From Rattus norvegicus (taxonomy: Eukaryota > Chordata > Mammalia > Rodentia > Muridae): 64,000 bases of DNA. Each line of letters starts with the position of its first letter. Position 1 is the stretch's first letter. Of the stretch, positions 33,590 through 43,430 are shown piece after piece. The notes under the pieces are model-generated. The model was given only the letters and a program-made list of their open reading frames with translations. It was not told where the DNA came from and made no database searches. The position numbers and the translations under genes are program-made. The DNA lies in the NCBI RefSeq assembly GCF_036323735.1, contig NC_086040.1, positions 56,893,891-56,957,890 on the forward strand. The letters are read 5' to 3'.

Positions 33590-34770
33590 TATGTTTTTGT
33601 TTTAATCCAGGCTGTGGGGTATGGGGTTGCTTCCGATTGTCAACAGTGGCTGACTATGATTTGTCTCATGCTCTAGCAGGGGTGTGATTTTGCCAGCAGC
33701 AGACAGATTCTGCAACTGTGTAACATTTGCAATGCTGGAGACTTTTCAGAGAACATATAAATGCTAGAGCCCCAGAGGTGGGCTGCTGTTGGTTGCAGCT
33801 TGTTTAATAGTCACGCCCAAAGAAGAAACTAAACATCCTGACAATGAAGATCAAACTTGCCCCCAAAGGAACTCGATGCCCATAATCAACAGGAGGTCGT
33901 CTAATGGTGATAGAACCCATTTCCCTCTATCCTCTTTTCTCTCCTATCTAGTGTTACGGGGTTGAATGAGAAAGAAAGGAGAACCTACAAAGTAGCAAAA
34001 GGACAGCTAGAGCTATTGAATGAAGGTCCATCATCAGCCACAAAGTATAAGGCGTGTCTATCAGGTAACAACAGAGACAATTTTAGGAAACAGGCCAGTT
34101 GGATGCCACTGTGATTTAAATGGAATTTAGCAGCTTGACGAAGAGGTATCTTCCCTTCACAGTCATTTGGGGACATGTTACAATTCAAGGGGATATCCTT
34201 GTTTGTTCCATATGTTTCAGTCTCTCTCTCGTTCCTCACATTCTGGTGTCTGAAGTGTAAATTTCTGGGTGTCCTGTGATGCAGACTCATGCAGGGTTTC
34301 CTTAAGGCGAGTCACGTGATATTGGGAGAGATTACGAGTATGACTCAGTAGACACTGATGAGGTGCTTGCATTGTTTGCCTGCAATCCCTACTTGGTCTT
34401 GATTCTCCCTGACCTTCAGTTTATTGAGGTGTGGCAAAGAGCTGCTGGTGTTCCAGCTGGATCTGGTCACTGCTGACTAGTGCCAGTTTGGTGGAGGCCT
34501 GACTGTTTCTGCAAGTTGTGCTACAAGTGCTGATTTGTGTTTGGTGACATTTTTTTTCAACTGGACTATTGGTATCCTGACACTACTCGACTGGACTGCT
34601 GGTGTCCTGACAGCTCAGATTGGATTTGCCCCAAAGAACTACTTCTAAACAGGTCCACATCCACTTGCCCTATTTATCATCTTTTTTCCCCTACCTTTGG
34701 ACATTGGGCTAGAAGGGGGCTCTAAGCATTTGAGAACCCTTATTAAAATAGGTTTGAAAAAATCTAAGTC
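33590..34770. other. Unclassified, possibly retroviral-LTR-derived sequence
   Basis: 34530-34620 contains two imperfect copies of an 'ACTGGACT(A/G)(T/C)TGGT(A/G)TCCTGACA' phrase about 40 bp apart. 33600-33830 has a TATA-like 'acatataaatgctagagccc'. These recall rodent LTR wording, but I cannot place it in a family or define ends. Confidence 0.25.
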
Positions 34771-35871
34771 TACATGTATCCCCATATAATGAAGGGGTGT
34801 GAAACTCTTTTCCATTATAACTTCTTTTCCCTTGCATCTGTATTTGCAACTATCTCCTCTTTAAAGAAAGTGCTCTGGGGGTTTTCTGAGGAAAATTCGT
34901 TGCATGCATGGATGTTTAATAACATGTTTTCCCATTTGTGTGTATGCATATATGCATATGTGCTATGCGTGTATGTGTTCATGTGTGTGACGTGCAGACC
35001 TTGTTTTTGACCCAGGGTCTCTCTGTGGCCTGAATCTCACCAGTATAGGCCAGAAGGGCTGGCAGTAAATCCCAGGAATTCTCCAACTCTTGGTACAAGA
35101 ACTTATACCCATGCTTAGTTTTTTACCTTGTGTCCAGTTCCGCAGGCTCCACCCCAAGCTGTCTACCTCATCCCAAGCCGTGTGTATGAAAAGGAAACCT
35201 TAAGTGACTATTAGGACCAATGGCCTGACCAGAGTGACTCAAGCACCATAAGGGCCTTACACACAAAGAGTGGGAATTCTGAGCATTGAGATAAGAATGT
35301 TAAAATGAAACAAGTGACAGCTTTTAAAACCTTCAGGGCAACCCAGAGCCTATTAGGGAAAGCTGAAAACTGTGTCTTCACTCACTCAAGACAAGAATCA
35401 ACAGAAACCCAAGCTTGTGTCAGCTTATTTCCTATGAAACTGCATAACCTTGTTTCTTATTTAAGAGTCATAATCCCTTTTCCCTCTGATGCTGTCCCTA
35501 CTATGCCAAATGAAGTGGGGAACGGCTCCCTACAGCAGTGGGTTTGTGTGTAGACCAGTACCAGATTGTCTGTCATCCCTGTCCCACCCCAATGTCATAT
35601 TGGCACTTCCAATTGACCACGTGACAGCAATGTCTGGCTATCACTTCTGAAGATAAGCAGGAAGGTGCAAGGTCACAGAGCAGAATGCATTGATTTTCAT
35701 CCTGAAATTGGGAAACATAACATTCCCATTTCCTATTTCGTTAGAAGGGAAATCTTGTACATACTCCGCCCTATTAGAGATGCGCCTCTCTTTGGACAAT
35801 AGAACAAGAATTGGACTAACACCAGTATTATCTTGAAAAACAACTCCATGAGACTGGTCTCCAAGACAAGT

Positions 35872-35872
<1 letters not shown>
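34771..35872. other. Unique sequence with a decayed minus-strand SINE
   Basis: 34995-35160 ('tttttgacccagggtctctc', 'ccagaagggctggcagtaaa', 'ttctccaactct') resembles a decayed minus-strand B1 or B4. The remainder shows nothing. Confidence 0.4.
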
Positions 35873-35936
<64 letters not shown>

Positions 35937-35937
35937 A
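35873..35937. repeat. (TG)n microsatellite
   Basis: About 65 bp, with a short GCGCGCG run near its end (35921-35927). Confidence 0.96.
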
Positions 35938-36064
35938 CACTCGTGACTTGTGTATGTGCATGCATGTAGAGGTCAGAGGACAATTTTGGGTGTCATTCCT
36001 GTTTGAAATAGTTTTTCTTAGTTGGGGGAGACACATACATGCTATAACACATATGTAGAGACCA

Positions 36065-36178
36065 AGGGACATGTTGTAATATTCAGTCCCATCTTCCACC
36101 TGGTGAGTCTTGGGGATTGAACTCAGATTCTCAGGCTTGGTGGCAAGTGCCCTTGCATGCTGAGCAATCTTGCCAATG
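36065..36178 (-). repeat. B3/B4-like SINE fragment
   Basis: 'cttggggattgaactcagat', 'aggcttggtggcaagtgccc' and 'tgctgagcaatcttgcc' are the reverse complement of a decayed tRNA-derived SINE head. Confidence 0.55.
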
Positions 36179-36254
36179 CATGTCTTTGTTTTTGAGGTAG
36201 GCTTTTCTCACTGGGATCTGGGAACTGATGCCTGTGATGGTTTGGGTGCGTACG

Positions 36255-36264
36255 TGCCTGTGTG

Positions 36265-36310
<46 letters not shown>
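36255..36310. repeat. (TG)n microsatellite
   Basis: 'gtgtgcctgtgtg' leads into about 43 bp of pure TG. Confidence 0.95.
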
Positions 36311-36312
<2 letters not shown>

Positions 36313-36319
36313 TTCAGCC

Positions 36320-36640
36320 CAGGGAGAGGCATCTTTAGAGGGTATGGCCCTGTTGGAGTGTATGTGGCCTTGTTGGAGTGAGTGTGCTACTGTGGGTGTG
36401 GGCTTTAAGACCCTCACCCTAGCTACCTGAAAGCCAGTATTCTCCTAGCAGCCTTCAGATGAAGATGTAGAACTCTCAGCTCCTCATGCACTATGCCTGC
36501 CTGGATGCTGCCATGTTCCCACCTTGATGGTAATGGACTGAACCTCTGAACCTGTAAGCCAACCCCAATTAAATGTTGTCTTTATTAGAGTTACCTTGGT
36601 TATGGCGTCCGTTCATAGCTGAATAACCCTAAGTAAAACA
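36320..36640 (+). repeat. Family Y rodent element with two 20-bp units
   Basis: Two GGCC(C/T)TGTTGGAGTG units (36344-36383) are followed by 'gatgtagaactctcagctcc', 'tgcctgcctggatgctgcc', 'gtaatggactgaacctctga' and an end at 'aaccctaagtaaaaca'. This copy is the reference for judging the expanded copy at 38020. Confidence 0.8.
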
Positions 36641-36689
36641 TTGACTGTTCAGTGGCCAGTGAACTTCAGAGGTCCCTAGGTCTCTGTCT

Positions 36690-36805
36690 CCCTGATTCTG
36701 CGGTCAGAGTGCATTCTACCACTTTAGACTTGTTAGTTGGCTCTGGGGAATCAAGCTCAGGTCTCCATGCATGTACAGCAAGTAGTTTACCTACTGACCC
36801 ATATC
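36690..36805 (-). repeat. Decayed B4/ID-like SINE
   Basis: 'tctggggaatcaagctcagg' and 'agtttacctactgaccc...tcctttagc' resemble a reversed tRNA-derived SINE head. It is weak. Confidence 0.4.
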
Positions 36806-38019
36806 CTTTAGCTAACAAATGGGTGTAAAAGGAGATAGAGGTAGATCCCAGGTGCCTGACATCAGGGAAGCTGAGCTCTGGTGCACACAAGGGCAGCTGT
36901 TGCAGGGTGAGGGTCATGGTACAGGGGACATTAGGGCCAAGGAGACATAACAGTGACATGCTTGGGACTTACGTTGCCTGTGCTGCCTCCACACAGAAGC
37001 CTGATGATGCTGGTGCAAGCTGGAGGAGAGCCATCTCCATCGGTAGAGGTTGCTGTGATCCAAATGTCTCCCCTACCCCACCCCTAGGAAGATGTCACCA
37101 AAGATGACATCCTTGGGAAGCAGCACTTTGGAGGGTGTGACTTCAGTCATAAAGATGGACTCCTCCTCTGTGTTATTGGTGCACTTATGTTTAAAAAGAA
37201 CCCCCAGAGAGCTTGCTGGACCTTCTCAGCCCAGGAAAATATTGGCTAACGCACTATCTACAAGCCAGGTAGCAGGCTTAAATAAATTTGCCAGGGTTCT
37301 GATCTTGGACTTGAAGCCTCATTATCAGCCATTCAGTCTCTGAGACTGGAGTGACAACAAGCTGGCTGGTTCCTGGGTGAGGCAGGGATCAGCCAGGAGA
37401 GGGGTGAACATACAATGTGCTTCTTGATTTCTAGTGAGAACAGAATGCAGATGAATGCTTCAAGGCTAAGCAATATGAGTGGCACGGCTTGGTTAATCTC
37501 GGGCCCAAATTATAAAGCAAACAAGAAAAATAAATTGTATGAGAGAGTTGGCAGACGTGATCACTAATCTTGGTTGCTGACTTGAGTGCCTCTGAATTCA
37601 ATTAAAATGCACGCATCTGGGCAGTCTTGTGAGGGATTTTCTTGATCAGGTTATTTGAACCAGGAAGATTTGCCCTAAGTATAGGTGGGACCTTCTGTTG
37701 GCAACCCAGATTTAAGCATGTGAAAGAAGGAGGCTTTGATTTTTGTCTGTCTCCTTTCACTCTCACTGGCAAGTTCATCTCTCCTGTGGCTGCTGCATTC
37801 CTTTGCTAATATTCTAACCACCTTCTCTGATATCTCAATGTAGACTGAAGACCAACACCTCCAGGAAACTCACGTGCCTTCAGCACCAGGTTAAGATGGC
37901 TGAGGCATCAATCATCATAGACTGAGCAGCCAATGGGGTTCTCAGGACCCTTGTACGGGACAGCCACTGTTAGATTATCCAGTGTCCTGTAAGCCAAATT
38001 ACCTTTTGATGTGTTTGGT
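36806..38019. other. Mostly unique sequence, no gene seen
   Basis: 37630-37900 ('gggattttcttgatcaggtt', 'cttctgttggcaacccag') resembles the older relatives of family X and is not coding. 37440-37620 is AT-rich unique sequence. Confidence 0.4.
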
Positions 38020-38100
38020 GGTTTGAGTAGGAGTGGGCCACCATAGACTCATGTGTTTGAATGCTTGACTCATGAGGAGTGATACTATTAGGAGGTGTGG

Positions 38101-38460
38101 CCTTGATGGAGTAAGTGTGGCCTTGTTGGAGTAGGTCTGGCCTTGTTGGAGTAGGTGTGACCTTTTTGGAATGGGTGTGGCCTTGATGGAATGGGTGTGG
38201 CATTGTTGGTGTAGGTGAGTCCTTGTTGGAGTGGGTGTGGCCTTGTTGGAGTGGGTGTGGCCTTGTTGGAATAGGTGTGGCCTTGTTGGAGTGGGTGTGG
38301 CCTTCTTGGAGTAGGTGTGGGCTTGTTGGAGTGGGTGTGGCCTTGTTGGATTGGGTGATGCCTTGTTGGAGTAGGTGTGGCCTTGTTGGAGTAGGTGTGT
38401 CCTTGTTAGAGTAGCTGTGGCCTTGTTGGAGTAGGTGTGACTTTTTTGGAGGAAGTGTGC
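38101..38460. repeat. 20-bp minisatellite, 18 units, no indels
   Basis: The unit CCTTGTTGGAGTGGGTGTGG repeats with an exact 20-bp period over 360 bp; units differ by substitutions only (for example CCTTGATGGAATGGGTGTGG). Other family Y copies here have one or two units. The antisense unit has no stop in any frame, so two long overlapping Thr/Pro/His/Gln-rich open frames (37970-38604) appear; they are artefacts of the repeat. Confidence 0.97.
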
Positions 38461-38696
38461 CACTGTGGTAGCTTTGCATTGAGATTTGTATATATTCAAA
38501 CTATGTTCAGTGGTACAGACAACCCCTTTCTGCTGTCTGTGCATCAAAAACTTTGGGCTCCTCCAGCACCAAGTCTGCCTGGATGCTCCCATGATTCCTG
38601 ACATGATGATAATGGACTGAACCTCTGAAACTGTAAGCCAGCTGCAATGGAATCTTGTCCTTTATTAGAGTTTCCTTGGCTGCTGCATCTGCAGCC

Positions 38697-39267
38697 ATGA
38701 GCATACTCAGGAGACAGAAGAGCCTTGCCTCTAGTGTCCTCCACTGTGGTAAAAAGAAGGTCCAATGAGACCAATAAAATCGCCAATGCCAACTCCCGTC
38801 AGCTGATCAGGAAGCTGATTGAAGATGGCCTGATCATCTGGAAGCCTGTAACTGACCATTCTCAGACTCGCTGACGAAAAACTCCTTGAAGGGCATGCAT
38901 ATGGTCATAGGGAAGGGAAAGGGCACTCCCAACACTTGGGTGCCTGAGAGGGTGACCTGGATGAGAAGGATGAGGATCCTGCACCAGCTTCTCAGGAGAT
39001 ACTGGGTATCTAAGAAGATGGACCGCCACATGTATCACAGCCTGTACCTGAAGGTTCAAAGGAATGTATTCAAAAACCAATGGATTCTTATGGAGCAGAT
39101 CCTCAAACCAAAGGCAGACGAGGCCCGCAAGAAGCTACAGGCTGACCAGGCTGAGGCTCGCAGGTCTAAGACCAGGGACGCACAAAAACACGTGGGAGGA
39201 GTGCCTCCAGGTCAAGAAAGAGGAGATCATCAAGACTCTGCCCAAGGAGGAAGAGACCAAGAAATAA
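38697..39267 (+). pseudogene. Rpl19-ps: Ribosomal protein L19 processed pseudogene
   Basis: Starts in 5' UTR wording ('gctgctgcatctgcagcc' before ATG 38697) and ends at TAA 39265-39267. L19-like segments are 'NETNKIANANSRQLIRKLIEDG', 'VTWMRRMRILHQLLRRYW', 'DRHMYHSLYLKVQRNVFKN', 'QAEARRSKTRD' and 'KKEEIIKTLPKEEETKK', in several frames. L19 is an eL19-family protein of the large ribosomal subunit. There are no introns, the span is about 20 bp short of a 591-bp CDS, and multiple frameshifts and stops disable it. A poly(A) signal lies near 39324. The flanks AGAGTTTCCTTG (38667-38678) and AGAGTTATCTTG (39352-39363) are the target-site duplication. The '-ps' symbol is descriptive. Confidence 0.95.
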
Positions 39268-39554
39268 AGCTTCCTTCACGTCTCTGCATAGTGACCTCAC
39301 TGTGGCCTCACATGATCAGTCATTAAAATAAAACAAGCCTTAAAATAGAAAAGAGTTATCTTGCCTATGGTGTCTGTTCACAGCTATGGAAATCCAACTA
39401 AGACAATGTGTATTCATTCTGCCATTTCTGTTTCTCTGGAAACCCTAATACAATAGCGCTCTAGAAAGAGGAACAAATACCCACCAGACAACATAAATTC
39501 CAGTTTACTTTTCTGGTGAATATGAAGTTGTTGTGGTTTTCAAAAAAAAATACA

Positions 39555-39645
39555 AACTTGTTTTTTTGTTTGTTTGTTTTGGGGTTTTGTTTTTGCTGCT
39601 GCTGCTGTTGTCGTTGTTGTTGTTGTTGTTTTTGTTGTTGTTTTT
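39555..39645. repeat. (GTTT)n/(GCT)n/(GTT)n low-complexity tract
   Basis: 'tttgtttgtttgtttt' followed by 'gctgctgctgctgttgtc' and (GTT)n. It has no coding role. Confidence 0.9.
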
Positions 39646-40267
39646 AAAGAAGAAACACATTAAGCCTCTTCATCCCTAACTTGCTGGCAAAAACCCGAGC
39701 CCACATCAGCTAAAGCGATTAAGGCATTAGGAATGTATTTAAACAAAAACATAAAATTATCCTGTCAAGTTCAGATGAGAGACAACATTGGGCATGTGGA
39801 CAATCCTAGAGCCTCCACCATTTAACACAAACAAATCAGGACACACTCTCAGAAGCCTGTCAGGCCTACAGAGAGGAGGGCCTGCGTGTTGTGTTGTTAC
39901 TTTATTTTATGAATTTTTGCAGCCACCCTGCTCATTAATCCTGTTCATAATATTAACTCTGGAACTTTTTTCTTGGCTCATCAAATATTTCCTTAATGAA
40001 CTGTCAGCTCACACCCCCCCATCTCCATTGTAATGACTTTCAAATTAAGTTTATCTGGACCACAGGGGTTTTTAGAACTCTATGATGACAGAAAACACGG
40101 GGAAAAGAACCGCTTTCATTGTATTTGAAGAAAGACATAGTCATTCACCTGCCGCCTTCCCCCAGAGCTGACTGTTCCCAAGCTCAGTGATGAGAACTCT
40201 GCTGCATGGGCACCATCAGAGCCCTGAGATGAGCACTTCCAAACCATGAGGCATTATACTGACATGA
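39646..40267. other. Unique stretch, candidate conserved non-coding DNA
   Basis: No repeat is seen. Homeobox-like and related words are dense ('aaagcgattaaggcattagg', 'gctcattaatcctgttcata', 'gtaatgactttcaaattaag'). An AT-rich unique block without transposon signs is consistent with an enhancer, but only alignment to other mammals would show that. Confidence 0.35.
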
Positions 40268-40449
40268 CCATACGGAAAAGTGTGCACCACGTGCCTGCCT
40301 GATGTCTGAAGAGGCCAAGAGAGGGCATTAGATCTCCTGAAACTGGCTAACAGTTCAACTGTGAGCCATCATATGGATGCTGGGAATAGAACCTGGGTCC
40401 TCTGCAAGAGTAACAAGTGTTCTTCATGGCTGAGCCATCTCTCTAAGCC
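40268..40449 (-). repeat. B3 SINE
   Basis: 'agagggcattagatctcctg', 'atggatgctgggaatagaac', 'ctgggtcctctgcaagagta' and 'gctgagccatctctctaagccc' are the reverse complement of B3. Confidence 0.85.
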
Positions 40450-40741
40450 CTAGAATCTGTCCCTGGAGATGCTTTGCTACTCTACAAAACCACATGGGAG
40501 ACGTGGTGCCCATCCTAGAGAATAGACTTCACCCTATCAATGAAGAGGATGCCATGGCTGGTGGTATTGTAGACACTAGGAGACTCTGAGGGAAAGTGCC
40601 TTGTATAGGGGAGTCCTGTGAGAACCAAAACTGGAGGAGCACCCTGGACTGGAGAGAGATTGGGTTGGGTCATTGCAGAAGATAAAAGAGTGATGGTGCC
40701 ACGGACATTTGAGCAATCCCATGAACTATCCAGTCTGGGGT
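40450..40741. other. Unique sequence, nothing seen
   Basis: Ordinary unique sequence between a B3 and a family Y element. Confidence 0.4.
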
Positions 40742-41055
40742 CTTAGTTAGGTTTCCACTGTTGAGAAGAGACACCATGACCAAGGACAACATGTAATCGT
40801 GGCTGGCTTACATGTTTAGAGGGTCAGTCCATGATCATCTAGGCAGAGGGCATGGCAGTGTGCAGACAGACATGGTGCTGGAGAAGGAGCTGAGAGTTCT
40901 ACATCTTCATCTAAAAGAAGCCAGGAGCAGACTGTCTCCTACAGGGCTGGGAGAAGGATTTCAAGAACTCACCCCCACAGGGAGACCCCTCCTCTAAGAA
41001 GGACAACCTCCTAATAGTACCATTTCCTCGGCAGTGCATATTCAAACCACCACAG
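40742..41055 (-). repeat. Family Y rodent element, near-complete
   Basis: The plus strand reads 'tagttaggtttccactgttg', 'gacaccatgaccaaggac', 'gacatggtgctggagaagg', 'gagttctacatcttcatc' and 'atattcaaaccaccacag', the reverse of family Y. It has a single degraded 20-bp unit (about 40988-41008). Confidence 0.8.
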
Positions 41056-41525
41056 GGTCTCTTCACATATATGATAATTGCACCCTGTTTTAAAGTCTTG
41101 CTTAAAGACTCATGATGTTTGTGAAAAGAACATTCATTGGGTCAGTGTGGCTCCAAACCTCAAGCTCATGAAGTCCTGTATCTCCCTGGAGTATGAAATT
41201 GGCATGAGTGCACAGCCCCTCCCATCCTCTGCAATATCATACTGTTAAGTGTGTGCAGCTCCAGTGTGCAGCCTCGTAAGTGCCGGCATGTGTGAATTCT
41301 TGAGCCACACTCTCAACAGAATCAGGCTTGAGCCTTCTGTACTTTTGTTTATGGCTCTGAACTCTGGCCTAGACTGATGGGCAAGTAGTTCTGGGAAGGA
41401 AGATTGCTGGGTGGAGCCAAAGGCATGAAGGTATGTGATTTAATTACAGAGCTGGAGGAATCTGGCTAGTTTCTTCCTGTACCACATGAGAGAGGAAGTC
41501 ACTCTGAGCAGCCAATTCCAAAAAA

Positions 41526-41572
<47 letters not shown>

Positions 41573-42895
41573 GAAAATGCACATAGGATGCTTGTTTTAC
41601 CTAGACTAGATCATGAGACCCGATCAGATTTAACTATCCATATATACAGAGGAATCATTGCTTTTTGGTGCAGAGATGCCGTCATTTTTAAACACCCTGG
41701 GCAAGATCAGGCAGATCTGGGTGTTTGGTGTGAGAACACCTCTCTTCCTGTGGAGTCCCCCTAATGACCACTAAGGTGGCCACATGATCCCAAGTTCACC
41801 ACCATTTTGCTCAGCCCCATAACAGATGAAGAAGAGCACATGGTTTGGGGAGATGAGATGGGCATATTTTAGGCCATCTCCTATGCACGGCAGAGAGCTG
41901 CGTTGAAAGGACTGGAGAAGACGTTGGCTGACCCCAGGCCTTTTCACATAGAAACAGCTGACAATTGCCCCACAATGCTCCAGTTATGGGTGTTTCCTTC
42001 AATAACAGAGAGTTTAAAATAGCACCCTTGCCTCCCCCTCCCTCCCCCAAGTGATGGGTGGCGGGCCCACGGGCCACCAGGCTTCCTGTAGGAGAAGCCT
42101 CTCTGCTTCCCTCAGAGCAGCTCTCCAAGAAAATGAATAGCATGTGCTCATTATTCAAATGAGGCTTAATTAATGCAGAACTTGCCCCAAACTTTCCAAG
42201 ACACTCATGGTAATGAGTTCCCAGCTCTCTTCCCCTCCAGTTTGTGATGTGAAGCTGAAGAGCTGCATGTGACAGAAGTTGGGAAGCTAAGGACCCGACA
42301 GCAGTTTGACTCCACAGTCTCACAGCTTGCAGAAGTATCTCGGCCCCAAAGCCTGTGTTCAGCCATCCTTTCGGGGGTAAAGGTGGTGTGCTTGGTGACA
42401 TGCTCCCCAGAGAGCCTCTAAGCTTTAAAAGAGGCTCAACTCAAGAGACTTTGAGGCTGTCTGTAATTTACACACCTGAACCAGTCCCAGCCCTAAATCC
42501 AGCCAAAACATTTCATACATAGTACAGCAAAAGGCACTGAGTCATGCTGACCTTTATTTATAGCCTCACGTCCTTGTTCAACCGATGAGAACACACCTCC
42601 AGAGACCTGGAGGAAGCAGCATTGTGCCTGTGATTCTAAGAAGACAGGATAGAGGAACTGGAGAGTTAAGGTTGACGCTAAAGTGGAGAGAAGCTATCTT
42701 CTGGGGTCTAGCCTTTGTCTCCTGATGGCTGAGCTTCAGAAACATCAACGCTACCTACCCAGCCAAGGCTGTCTGCAGAGATAGTGCACGTTTTCCTAAA
42801 GATATCTCAGTCGAGACTGAGAAACACATGGGCCTGAAGAGAGAGCCCATCACTTAAGAACATGTTCCAAACTCGCAGGGAACCCAAATTCTGTT
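41056..42895. other. Unique stretch with (AAAT)n and candidate conserved non-coding DNA
   Basis: (AAAT)n occupies 41520-41566. 42120-42240 has a compact cluster of homeobox-like words ('gctcattattcaaatgagg', 'cttaattaatgcag', 'ggtaatgagttccc'). A 196-codon open frame on the minus strand (42401 to 41811) is the longest one outside repeats, but it has no domain, signal peptide or family resemblance that I recognise, and it overlaps the motif cluster. It is more likely chance. Confidence 0.35.
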
Positions 42896-42899
42896 CTTA

Positions 42900-43003
42900 G
42901 GATCCACTTAAGCAGCTCACAGCTGCCTGTAAATCAGCTCCTGGAACCTGAGGTCCTCTTCTGGCCTCCAAGGGAATCTGTAAACAATATGCATGCGTGT
43001 GAA

Positions 43004-43045
<42 letters not shown>

Positions 43046-43053
43046 TGCGCACA
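42900..43053 (+). repeat. B3-like SINE, 3' part with (TG)n
   Basis: 'agctcacagctgcctgtaaa', 'cctgaggtcctcttctggcc' and 'ccaagggaatctgtaaac' follow the B3 3' half. (TG)n lies at 43008-43050. Confidence 0.7.
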
Positions 43054-43206
43054 CAATTGAAACTGTCCTTACTGAGGGTCAGGAAGTATATGGCCTCTGG
43101 TTTCACGCTGTTACTAATCCACTCTCATCCCTACACCCAAATGATGTAACTCTAAAACCATCTTGGAACTTTATTTACAAAAGAAAATCACCTAAGAGAA
43201 ACAAGT

Positions 43207-43430
43207 CATGGGCCAGAGAGATGGGTCAGTCCTATAGAGCAATGGCTGCTCTTGCAGAGGACCCGAGTTCCATTCCCAGCACCCACGTGGCAGCTCACAA
43301 CCATCCATAAGTCCAGTTCGAATGGATCAGACTCCCTCTTATGATCTCTAAGGGTACCGTATGCATATAGCACACACACATAGGTGCAGGTACATATAAA
43401 ATAACAAAATAAATCTAAAAAAAATTAAAT
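43207..43430 (+). repeat. B3 SINE
   Basis: 'gggccagagagatgggtcag', 'ggctgctcttgcagaggacc', 'gttccattcccagcacccac', 'ggcagctcacaaccatccat' and the tail 'aataaatctaaaaaaaatt' give a nearly complete copy. Confidence 0.92.

Larger units (their letters stand above)
38020..39405 (+). repeat. Family Y element carrying an expanded minisatellite and an RPL19 retrocopy
   Basis: The flanks 'gttttgagtagg'-like start, 'aatggactgaacctctgaaa' (38611-38630) and the end 'tggtgtctgttcacagctat...aactaagaca' (39369-39404) are family Y. The body is split by the RPL19 insertion at 38679-39351. The normally one or two 20-bp units are expanded to eighteen. Confidence 0.85.

Noticed and set aside
38101..38460. CRISPR-like array
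   Set aside because: The unit is 20 bp head to tail without spacers, in a mammalian dispersed repeat.
38697..39267. Functional RPL19 gene
   Set aside because: No introns, several frameshifts and stops, and a flanking target-site duplication.
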